Part shown: piece after piece, positions 1-9,225 of the stretch
How the letters are laid out: each line of letters opens with the position of its first letter
Position numbering within the stretch: the stretch's first letter is position 1
DNA from: Chitinophagaceae bacterium
GTDB lineage: Bacteria; Bacteroidota; Bacteroidia; Chitinophagales; Chitinophagaceae
Direction of reading: 5' to 3'
Length of the DNA stretch: 31,842 nucleotides
Assembly (NCBI GenBank): GCA_016721085.1
Contig: JADKJI010000020.1
Coordinates: 1-31,842 of the forward strand
Position numbers and translations under genes: made by a program
Notes under the pieces: model-generated
The model's input: the letters and a program-made list of their open reading frames with translations, nothing else
Database searches by the model: none
Told to the model about the DNA's origin: nothing

Positions 1-230
1 GACCAGCTGACCGCCAAACAGATCAGCCATATGCTTTGGTATCTGCCTGACGGTGGACGTAGCCGTGGTCGCAGAGAAGGCCGGGTATTGATGAGCGTGA
101 TTCCTTCAACGAATACCATATGGCTGCGAAGGGTACAGACTACTTTCCTCCAAAGCAAAAAAAACTGGACGTTGGTGGATGCAACCGCCGACAAGAAATT
201 CATAGCCTGCTCTTATAAGATTACCTACTG
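1..230 (+). CDS. 3' end of an unidentified gene, possibly DUF4476-like (partial, frameshifted)
   Basis: The window opens inside a reading frame that starts D-Q-L-T-A-K-Q-I-S-H-M-L. Joining frames across 40-180 gives pieces resembling VAEKAG, DSFNEYHMA and a terminal L-D-x-W-M-Q. That order (QxxxML, VAEKA, FNEV, LDxWM) recalls the C-terminal DUF4476 domain of Bacteroidota secreted proteins. The match depends on at least three assumed frame changes and is weak. The uninterrupted frame to 297 is probably an artefact after about 150, because its downstream part (RWLRSEKTRVRQI) looks like translated spacer. No function is claimed. Confidence 0.25.
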
Positions 231-593
231 GCAAAGTAATGAGATTCCGGAGAAAAGGTGGTTGAGGAGCGAGAAGACCCGGGTGAGGCAAATTTGAGGA
301 ATTTGGAAATGAGGAAGGTGAAAATGTAATGCCCCCGCAGCGAGTGCGTGGGGTGAAAATGAGGGAATGTGAAAGTTAGGAAATATGGAAATTTGGAACT
401 GGAACAGCCGGCAAGAGTGGGGGAAGGCCTGCTTCTTACCTAAATCCCAGCTAATCACAATAATCCCATAAATCCCAGTCATAAATCCCAATAAAACCAC
501 ATCTGGACAACCTCGTTATACATCAATAGTTAAACTCCTGTTTATAAGTATGCTACCTTTCTTGACTTTTGACTTTCGACTTTTGACTTATAA
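231..593. other. Intergenic spacer with simple direct repeats
   Basis: No gene is visible in this stretch. It holds short purine-rich near-repeats (GGAAATTTGGAA and GAAAATGAGG types, 300-400), repeated AATCCCA words (444-492), and a TTGACTTTTGACTTTCGAC run (562-588). Similar low-complexity words occur in other spacers of this window, for example 20315-20360. Confidence 0.6.
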
Positions 594-1926
594 CGTAAAA
601 CTTTCCTTTTACTTTTTACTTTTTACTTTTCATTTGTATTTTTTCCTGCTCCACCCAACAACGGATTAACTCAGCCACTAAATCCGTTCCTCAAGATTCC
701 AACTCTTTCAAAACGCCCATGTAGGCATTAGCTTTATGATCCTTCTACTGGGAAATATCTTTATAGTCATAATAGCGATAAGTTTTTTTGTGCCTGCATC
801 TAATATCGGAAGATTCTTTCCTGCTTATCTCGGCCATGAGTATTTAGGAGATAGCTTGCCTGGGATAAAATATGCCGTAACTGATAAGGCGTTGTACTGG
901 TTCCTACCGGAGATCCGAGCTATTCACGCCGAATTTATCCTTCAGCCAAACATTGATTTTCTGCAAAAAGAACAACGCCCCATATTTATTGATAACATAT
1001 TTGGAAATCGGAAGCTTTGGGAAGTGGATGGAGCTGGGATGATTATAATGACTACTATATGGTAAAGAGCTAGCTCCTTACCTGTATATGGAAACGTGAT
1101 TCACTGGATACAAGAAAGGGAAGAGCCAGCGAAATACGATAGTAGTCAGCCAGATGTTCCAGTAAGATTCTTATTCCTCCCCTGAAGTGAATTGGAAGGT
1201 CCGTTTAACCAGACGAGAATGCGAAGAAAGTTCTATAGGCAAAGACAAGATGAAAATGTTTTCACTATCACCGAAGGAAAGGAATTAAAGAAAGATCAGG
1301 AACTTCCTTTTTGTAACGCATGGGATCAGTCTACTTGGAATTATTAAAAAGATACTTATTGGGAAAGAAGAATTCCAACAGAACAAGCCGCTCACCCGAA
1401 ATACTAAATTGCAAACTATTTTTTCGCAAACTCCAATTGATTATTGAAGCCGATACGCAAGAAGCGATAACTTCTATATGCCAGACAGGTGCTTTTAATG
1501 GTGGCGGCGTTCGATTAGGGAATGGACGATGGGAAGATAATTGACTCCCCGCAGCGTCCGATTTCAGGATGATGCTGCCACAATCGCCAGTTTGGGCTGA
1601 TGGAAGGGGTTGAGCAGAGTATAATCTTTACTCCACAAGATTTTTGTAGTTTGTCCTGACAAGATGAAACGGAATTGGGGATGAATCGTATCATGAATTT
1701 TTTGCAGAGGTTCAGGGTTAACAAGTACTTATTATAAAAATGATTAGTGCATACATTTATGCAAAGACGGTACCCGTAGCGCTGTCGTTTTGGCGGGTTT
1801 TACATACCGATAAAGGCAGTTGTGGATTTTCTGTCCTGTGAAATAATCACCGTGGCAGTACCGGCCGCCATTCGCCGTAAGGTTGAAGACTTTTACTTAG
1901 TATCAGACGCATTCCTACTTAATTAA
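594..1926 (+). CDS. dacB: D-alanyl-D-alanine carboxypeptidase/endopeptidase, PBP4 (DacB) family lipoprotein, heavily frameshifted
   Basis: Likely a peptidase S13 (PBP4-type) enzyme that trims and cleaves peptidoglycan cross-links in the periplasm. Joining frames gives, in order: a hydrophobic signal ending in a lipobox-like IFSCS (near 640); YDPSTGKYLYSHNSDKFF then VPASN, where the catalytic SxxK belongs (745-815); YLGDSLPGIKYAV (840-880); PVYGNVIHWIQEREEPAKYD (1081-1140); DENVFTITEGKELKKDQELP (1249-1308); IPTEQAAHPKY (1370-1405); PVWADG-G-S-YNL, the SxN region (1585-1630); YAKT, the KTG region (1758-1770); and NNHRGST-AAIRRKVEDF near the end (1845-1895). I know this order from Bacteroidota DacB proteins. 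The start codon is not readable; ACGTAAAACTTTCC at 593 may be a corrupted ATGAAAAC. About ten frame changes plus substitutions (the Lys of SxxK is not readable) point to sequence error. The gene also overlaps a CTTTTTA-like period-7 run that encodes the signal peptide. Confidence 0.72.
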
Positions 1927-2085
1927 AAAATTTTCCTTTAACGCACCCCAACGCCTTTTGGGTGGCTCGCCGTATACAATACCAAGCAACCTGCCGCCTG
2001 GCGATGCAACCTGAAACCAACATGTAACAGGCCGTACCCGACATCCTGGTTTGCGACTTTTTAAGTTACAAAAAACCTATGCAGC

Positions 2086-4466
2086 ATGGAAAGCTACTCT
2101 CTTTCGGTGGAGATGGCACGGTAGGTTCCTTATTGCCAACGCACAAAACTCGCCCTGTAATGCCTCGTTTACTTATCAGATAGACGGAACCGTAGGTTCT
2201 ACCCTGCAGCTACAACTGTAAATCATCCCCAAAAACATTTTTGGCTTTTTGGGATGGTACACGTTCTATTTGCCGAATCCAGTGCATTTTTATAATGGCC
2301 CCGGAACGTATCTGGTAAAACACTATGTAAAGGATTCATTGGAGAATTGTTCTGATTCTTCTTCAGCTACAATCATAATAACTACTCCAACTTGTTCTAT
2401 TGATCCACAATTTGAATGGAAGCGCGATTCTCTTAATTGTAAGAAGATATGGTTCATTAACCAGTCAACACCTATTAGTCCGAATGTTGGGTTTACCTGG
2501 AAATTCCCGGTGATGGAACTCTTCAAATGATATTAACCCATCTCATACTTATTCTCAGAACGGCAACTATAATGTTTGACTCTATTATTGATGGCGGAAA
2601 TAATTGCGTGAAGGAGGTTTGCAAAACAGTAACTATCGCCTGCGATGGAATTCCTTGTTCTCTCAGATCATTTTGAATCTAAAAGGGCTTCAGTATTTCC
2701 CAATAAGATGTATTTCTTCAGTAAAGTGCATACCCCTCTTACCGTAGTCCCTACTTATAAATGGTCATTTAGATGGAAAGCTTTATTCTTCGAGGCAAAC
2801 CCTGTGCACGCTTATAACCAACCCAGGTACATATAATGTATGTCTCAGAGTGGCTACTCGCAATACATGCGTAAAGGAATTATGTAAATCCAGTGTTGTA
2901 ATAACTGTTGGGACACCTGTCGCCTTGAAGTGAATTAGGCTGAAAGAGATTCTATTTCTCCAAACAAAATCAGATTCATTAATGAAACGATTGTTCCCTC
3001 AAGTGGTGCTGTGCCAATGGACGTTTGGAGATGGAACAACTCCTCAGAAAGAAATCCTGTTCACATTTAAAATCAGGCAGGTGAATATAAAGTGTGCCTA
3101 TTAGTGAAACTGAATAACACATGTATCAAGGAGATTCTTGAAACCAATCAGGGCTGAAGCGCTTGTCAGACTTGAAGCCAAATATGAATTCAGGGTTGAT
3201 TCTACCCAAAAGCTGAAAGTAGATTTCATAAACAAAAACAGTTAGGCAATCAAACTGCTGCTTTATTACAAGTGGAAATTGGGGATGGCGAAATTCAACC
3301 GATGTGATAATCCTGTTCAAGTTTATCAACAGCCAGGTATTTATGAAGTATGTCTAGTGGCAGAAACAGCGTAAATGGTTGCAGAAGTGAGTATTGTGCT
3401 AAAGTGGAACTAGAGTTGAAAACTTTGCCATTCAAGCAAAAATTCGTTTGGAAGAAAGATTCTATCAATCCCACGTAAGATCTGGTTCACAAATCTATTC
3501 CAGCCTGGCTGGAGCAATTTGGAGAACATACTGGTCATATGGTGATGGTACACAATCGCAGGACTTCAACAGTAAGCATGAATATGCACAAGCGGGTAAA
3601 TACCAGGTTTGTTTGAAAGTTGTAAGCCTGAATGAATGCATAACATACTATTGTGATTCTGTAATCGTACGATTGAATGATACTTGTCTTAATAAATCCG
3701 GATTTAAAATGGGAGCGGTCACTTAATAACCACTTGAATTGAAATTCAAACCAGAATTTCCTTAATAGCAACTAAGTACTATTGGAAGTTCGGTGATGGA
3801 ACTATATCTGACAACAGTACACCTGGTCATAAATTTGAAAAGGCAGGAATCTACACTGTTTGTCTCACTGTAGTTAGAACACAGGTTGTCAAACAACTAC
3901 TTGTAAGCAAGTGATGTGGGGAACCAGTCTGTGATGCCGTAATGGTGAAATTTGAGTATGTGCGCGACTTGAACCGCGGAAATAAGACCGGGTTATTGCA
4001 ATAAGCAACCAATCGATAGTTAAACAGAAATGGATCATAAAAGGGATAGTACCGTTAATGGGTTCCCTTATACGGTGGGGCTTACCTCTAATAACCCTAC
4101 TTTCATCTTCCCATTCACTGGCCGCTATACGGTTTGTCTGGAAGCACCACTAATGGCTGTGTTCAACAGTATTGTGAGCGGATCGTGATTGAAAGGTGGT
4201 TATGGTCCCGGTTTGGTGAACCCAACAACCTGTCACCCAACCCCGCACCGGAAAGTGTGGCTCGTATACAGTTAAAACTTGGAAAACCCTACGGCAGTAA
4301 GCGTTACGGTCCTGGATGGCGCAGGATCAGTGAAATGGACAGTTATTAACGGACGTTTCAGGCAATAATACCATTGCCCTGCCCGTTGAGCAACTGAGCC
4401 AGGGACAAATCTTGTGAAGCTGGTTTTGCCAACCAGATTCGCTGGACGAGGTTTCAGAAAATGTAA
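2086..4466 (+). CDS. Secreted multi-PKD-repeat protein with C-terminal T9SS type A sorting domain, heavily frameshifted
   Basis: Likely a large cell-surface or secreted protein exported by the type IX secretion system. The N-terminus has a broken hydrophobic signal ending ANAQ, then NSPCNASFTYQIDGTVGS (2133-2190). About eight PKD domains follow. Each ends in Y-x-V-C-L-x(6-9)-C-x(3-4)-C-x-x-V, with the VCL codons (V in the first repeat) at about 2315, 2573, 2838, 3092, 3348, 3607, 3858 and 4132, a mean period near 258 bp (86 codons). GDGT or close variants mark the PKD core (2508, 3541, 3793). The C-terminal domain reads LSPNPAPESV (4231-4260), VSVTVLDGAGSVKWTV (4298-4345), DVSGNNTIALPVEQLSQG (4352-4409), a lysine/valine strand, and WTRFQKM then TAA at 4464. 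That is a type A T9SS sorting domain. Many frame changes break it. Function beyond adhesion or scaffolding cannot be inferred. Confidence 0.75.
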
Positions 4467-5019
4467 ATGGTAGCTTATTGACGCCCACACCTGCCGATAT
4501 TGAACTAATTAACAGTTGTATCAATAACAGCCGTAAGGCCCAGGAAACAGGTCATCAACGGTTCTGCTTGGGCCTATGGCCTCTTATGCCTTCTCCACAC
4601 AAGAAATGAAGAAGATGCCATCGAGTAATGCATAACTGCTTTTTGAAAATGTAAGAAGATCCTACGTACGACTCCAGCAAAGCATCGTTTTATACATGGA
4701 TCAGAAAAGATCATGGTGAATGGTGCCATCGATTTTATCCGTCAGAGAAAATAAGTTTTCAATAGTGGAATTGGATAAGGCGAATGAACCTGGCATTGAT
4801 GAAGAAGCAGTACAGCGCTTACCATCACAGGAACTTTGAAACTGGTACAGAAATTATCTCCTGCTACACAAATGGTTTTAGCCTGTAAGTGATAGAAGGA
4901 TATAACCATAGGAAATCGGAGAGCTCGTAGGGATTGGCGAAGGCACCAGCAAATGGCACCTGAGCGAGGCCGAAGACAACTCAAACATTATTACAAACAC
5001 TGCAAGTGAAGTGAGATGA
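4467..5019 (+). CDS. RNA polymerase sigma-70 family factor (ECF-like), frameshifted
   Basis: A small sigma factor of about 180 residues that would direct RNA polymerase to a specific regulon. Joined frames give ADIELINSCINNSRKAQE (4493-4546), a region 2 piece HTRNEEDAIE (4597-4627), FYTWIRK with IMVNGAIDFIRQRK (4690-4751), a linker ELDKANEPGIDEEAV (4767-4811), and region 4 pieces: LTITGTLKLVQKLSPATQMV (4817-4877), VIEGYNH (4890-4910), EIGELVGIGEGTSKWHLSEA (4914-4973). The helix-turn-helix tail GTSKWHLSEA is typical of Bacteroidota ECF factors. The start is taken as ATG 4467, directly after the TAA of the upstream gene. The TGA at 5017-5019 overlaps the next gene's ATG (ATGA), which indicates translational coupling with the membrane-barrel protein. 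At least five frame changes are needed. Confidence 0.8.
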
Positions 5020-6806
5020 ACGAGAAAAATTCATACGAAAAACACCTGGCGGAAAGGCTCGGGCAACTGCCTCCTCCCGGTAGCGCCAGTGAACACTGGC
5101 CTCAAATGAAGGCATTGCTCGATAAAGACCTTCCTGAAGGCGGAGCAAGGATCCTGGTAGCTTTGGCCGCTGGTGGCAGGTATGCCCTCGTAGGAGGAAT
5201 TATTGGTAACAGCCACTTTGTGGTTTAGCAATATCGGTTCAACGTCAGATAGTGAAAATGCACCGGTAATAAGTTCTGTTAATACTACTGCAGAAGAAAA
5301 GGAAAAACAAGCTGCTAATATTGAATCAAATAAAAATTCTAACACTGAAACTGTAAAAAATAATAAAGCATCAGGAAATAGTCAGCAAACAACAACCGCT
5401 CCAGATGATGCAACTTCTGCATCAACTATTGTAAAGGATAATAACACTGCTACAAATTCAGAAACAAAAGAGACAAAGAGCAAAGATGCTGTGTCAACAG
5501 TAACACCGGAACCTCAAAAAAACACCAGCTTGGGTAAGCCTGGTAATTCCGTTGCAACAACAGAAACTAATAAAGGCAAAAACACTTTATCAATTGTAAC
5601 ATCATCAAAAGAAAAAAAATCGACTATTGACAAAAAATCGACACTTAATTTAGTAGCATCTAATAGTGAAAAGAAAAACACAGTTTCAGTAAAAGACAAA
5701 AGAAAAAGAACTTGTCGTAAGTGCTGTGGTAGCCGCAGGAACTGTTCAGAATAACAACAAGGTTGTTAATCAGAGAAACGGGAAAAATGACAAGAATAAG
5801 AAGAATATTCGACTGGATTTGTCTTCAAATGATGGTTCAGGAAATGCAAATTCAATATTTTCTTTAGCAAGTTTGCCTGATAATGGTTCAGAAAAAGCGA
5901 AACCATCAAAAGTTCGCATTCCAATTGCATCCATTCAGAAACAACTTGATGGTCCGGGTACTGTTATTCCCGATTCGATGAACGCCGACTATGCATTACT
6001 TGTTGAGCCTACTCCTGTAATTTTACCAGCTCCCTCAAGGTTTAAGACAGAAACTGCGCGTACCGTGCCCTAAAAACAGGATCGTAGGATCGGGTGATGA
6101 TAAGCAGTTTGTAATAGGACTTTCTTTGCCATTAGCATTTCCAATTGGATCACAAGAAAACCTGGCTTTTAATATAAACGCAAAATCAAGTAAACTATCT
6201 GATTTTTTACCAGTTCCTCATTTCCAATATCATTTGAGTGATAAAGCCTACCTGCAGACTGAATTGCAATTTATAGCCCCACAATACATTCAATCTGTAT
6301 TGTTATTTCAGACTAAGAAAGAAGTGGTTTCTGCAAGCAACTATCGATTTATGACCAGTTCAATCTATGCCAGGAAATTGTATTACTTCAACCTGCCAGT
6401 TGTGGCTTATTATAGTCCTTTTAAGAATTTTTACCTCGGTACAGGACTTCAATATTCAAAACTCTTAAGTGGTATTGCCTTATATGAAGACAAAGTGGCC
6501 ACATCAATGCAGCCAGGGGCAAGAGATAGCCTCTATCGTTCAACATTTAAGAAATTCAAAAACGACAGCGTTTCAAATAAGCTGGCAGGTCATGATTTCA
6601 GATTCATATTTGATGCGAATTATTACTGGCACCGGTTTACAGTAGGAATGAGGTATACACAGGGATTATCCAACTTTGTTAGCATTCAGCTTACTAATAA
6701 TACCCCTCTCTATACCGACAGGAACAAATCCTTGCAGTTTTATCTGAGGTATAATATCTGGGAAGATATGAGAAAGAAAAAGCCTGCATTGGTGGCCTGG
6801 CGTTGA
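5016..6806 (+). CDS. Sigma-coupled membrane protein: cytoplasmic N-terminus, one membrane helix, polar linker, C-terminal outer-membrane beta-barrel (frameshifted)
   Basis: About 597 codons in four frame segments (breaks near 5150-5200, 5710 and 6065). The N-terminal 50 residues (HLAERLGQLPPPGSASEHWP, then MKALLDKDLPEGG) are charged and lack a signal peptide. A glycine/valine/leucine-rich stretch follows near 5155-5230 and is probably one membrane helix. About 270 residues rich in Thr, Ser, Asn and Lys follow (5240-5990), with few hydrophobics. The last 240 residues (6075-6806) begin GDDKQFVIGLSLPLAFPIG and show alternating aromatic strands (YYFNLPVVAYYSPFKNFYLG, FTVGMRYTQGLSNF, LQFYLRYNIW), typical of a PorT-like or OmpA-type barrel. 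It overlaps the sigma gene by 4 bp and sits where an anti-sigma gene is usual. Inference: it may sense or anchor across the envelope and control the sigma factor. No standard anti-sigma motif is visible. Confidence 0.72.
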
Positions 6807-6829
6807 GTACCTTTGTAAAAAGCTTCCAT

Positions 6830-7236
6830 ATGAAACAGCTAGCCTTATTAGTATTTTGTGGCCTGCTGGCCATGAATACTTTCTCTCAACAACGTGTTCC
6901 TGTAACGAAGTCGAATATCCAGCAACTTCAGAAACTCAAAATAGTTGCCGTAGCAAAGAACAGTGAACTGGATGTAGTTTCAAGAATGAATGATTTGGAA
7001 TCTCATATGACAAATCTTCAGGAACGACAGTTGCAATTACAAAAGAACTCGAAGCCTTGCAAAAACAACAGGGAGAATTAAAGGACAAGCTGGATTCAAT
7101 GAGCGAAATCTCTGAAACATCAGCAATGCGATTACAGATGATGATGGATCGTCGTTCAAAATTCATGGAGGCATTGAGTAATATGCTGAAGAAAATGGCA
7201 GCAACTTCTAATTCTATAACACAGAACCTGAAGTGA
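6830..7236 (+). CDS. Small secreted coiled-coil protein (one frameshift)
   Basis: About 135 residues. ATG 6830 (MKQLALLVFCGLLAMNTFSQ) gives a clean signal peptide ending in FSQ-Q. It starts 24 bp after the preceding barrel gene and is probably co-transcribed. The mature part is helical and Gln/Leu/Lys-rich: LQKLKIVAVAKNSELDVVSR, MNDLESHMTNLQE, then after a frame change near 7020-7035 TTVAITKELEALQKQQGELK and DKLDSMSEISETSAMRLQMM. Heptad-like spacing suggests a coiled coil in the periplasm or at the outer membrane. The tail ends SITQNLK with TGA at 7234. I do not recognise a named family. The position suggests a partner of the sigma/barrel pair. It converges with mutL, whose stop lies 1 bp downstream. 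Confidence 0.65.
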
Positions 7237-7237
7237 A

Positions 7238-9090
7238 TTAGCGGGTGAATAATTTCTCCAGATAATCTTTCTTGAACTCAATGTAAGTAGGACTGCCATT
7301 CGCAGTCATATTTGGTTGCGAACATTGAAACAGTTCTTCAACCAGCGACTGCATTTCTTTTTGACCTAAAGAAGTGCCTGCTTTTACAGATTGTTGTAAG
7401 GCGAGAGAGCGGGTGATTTTTTCTCTTCTGGAGAATTTGAGTTCACTGCTGAAATGCTTGTATTGTTCCAGCAAATTTTCTATTGTCTGTTTTTCATATC
7501 CTGGAGCCAGATCAGCTGGAGTTCCTTGTATTACAAATGAGCCCTGACCAAAAGGTTCTACCAGATAGCCAAGATCGTTGAGGTCTAGTCTTAATTCTTC
7601 TAGCAATACAGCATCAGCGGTTGAAAGTGTAAGTGTTACAGGAAATAGACTTTGTTGTGCAGCAATCTTCTTCCCTTGTGATGATGCGGTAAATCGTTCG
7701 TACAGAATTCTTTCATGAGCCAGTTGTTGGTTTACTAATATAAAACCTCTGTTTGTAGGAACAACTATATAGCTATTGTGTAACTGTGTGAATGTAGCAT
7801 CAGTATCTACCATTAAATCCATTCTTTGCTGAATGGGCAAATCATAAGAGCTGCCACTCGTAGCTTCTTCTCTTTTAATCTGTCTATCAGTGATTCAAAT
7901 GGTTGTCCAGTAGTTCCTGATCCCAAGCCACTTGATTCTCTTCCCCCTGATGATACGGTATGTGCCTGGTGTCTTTGTGTGAAATTCCTGAATATGTCTG
8001 ACGATTGTGCCGCAGCTTGCTTATCCTCTGTAAAAGGCTTTGTTACGGCATCTAACTGCTGAATGGTTGGGTCCAGATCGAATTCCAATGTTGGCGTTAC
8101 ACTGAATTGCGCCAATGCATGTTTAACGGCAGACTGAACAAAGGCATACACGATCTTTTCATCTTCAAACTTGATCTCCTGTTTGGTCGGGTGTACATTG
8201 ATATCCAATTGTGCCGGATCAAGGTCAATGAAAAGAACATATAGCGGGAAGCTGTCACTTGCAATCAAATCCTGATAGGCATTCATCAAAGCATGATGCA
8301 GATATGGACTTTTTTATGAAACGGTTGTTTACAAGAAGTATTGATCGCCTCTTGTTTTCTTAGCGGTCTCGGGCTTTCCAACAAAACCATAGATATTGAG
8401 GTAGTCGGTCTTTTCCTGCACAGTTACCAATCGGGCATTGTATTGAGATCCTAATATCTGTACGATCCTTTGTTTAAGAGTTCCTTTTTCCAGGTGAAAT
8501 ACCTGCTGGCCATTGCTGGTTAGCGTAAATAGTATTTCAGGAAACGCCATTGAGACTCTTATGAACTCATCAACGATATGACGCATTTCAGCAGCATTGC
8601 TTTTCAGGAAATTCCTGCGGGCAGGAATATTGAAGAAAAGGTTCTTCATAGCAATGCTGGTACCTCTTACGGTGGCAATAGGTTCCTGCTTTAATACCTG
8701 GCTGTTTTCGATTTCTATATACACCCCCATTTCCGCTTCTGCAGTCTTGGTCTTCAGTTCCACCTGTGCAACAGCGGCAATTGAAGCCAGTGCTTCACCT
8801 CTGAACCCCATTGTTTTGATTCTGAAAAGGTCTTCTATGTTTGAGATCTTGGAAGTGGCGTGTCTTTCAAAACACATCCTGGCATCTGTATCACTCATTC
8901 CCTTACCGTTGTCAATCACCTGAATCAGAGATTTGCCGGCATCATTTATAAGCAACTTAATTTCAGTAGCTCCCGCGTCTACAGCATTTTCCAATAATTC
9001 CTTTACAGCACTTGCAGGTCGCTGTATCACCTCACCAGCTGCTATCTGGTTGGCGATATTATCGGGTAATAATTGAATGCTGTCGGCCAA
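7238..9090 (-). CDS. mutL: DNA mismatch repair protein MutL (two frameshifts)
   Basis: GHKL ATPase that couples MutS mismatch recognition to strand removal. The N-terminal fragment (9090-8329) carries the family start IQLLPDNIANQIAAGEVIQR, motif I ELLENAVDAGA, motif II DNGKGM and motif III TMGFRGEALASIAAVAQ. A frame change near 8320 splits RGDQYF from the loop, and the next fragment (8289-7813) has DINVHPTKQEIKFEDE, the conserved transducer motif. A Ser/Gly/Gln-rich linker and a second frame change near 7825 lead to the dimerisation domain (7840-7238). There is no ATG: TTG at 9090 (LADSIQLLPDN) matches the usual first residue, and another TTG lies at 9141. The C-terminus shows VNQQLAHERILYE where the endonuclease motif DQHAxxExxxxE would be, and no CPHGRP, so nuclease activity is doubtful. 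Divergent from the gene at 9226. Confidence 0.93.
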
Positions 9091-9225
9091 TTTATCGTAA
9101 TTTGAAGTCCTGAATTTTTTGTCCGGATGCTTGATACACAAGCCCTGAGAGGCTTTTGCAGGGATTTTCCCAAAACAGCCGGGCGGGAAATTTACATTGA
9201 ATAATCGTAAGCCCCATTTGATTGT

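Noticed and set aside
31..297. 88-codon ORF as a complete small gene
   Set aside because: The frame is open upstream to base 1 and the downstream half looks like shifted or spacer sequence; it is the tail of a larger gene.
736..1065. Open frame of 109 codons on the + strand with a hydrophobic start
   Set aside because: Its start overlaps the better frame YDPSTGKYLYSHNSDKF of the DacB gene; the hydrophobic N-terminus is an out-of-frame artefact and only the part from VPASN onward belongs to the real protein.
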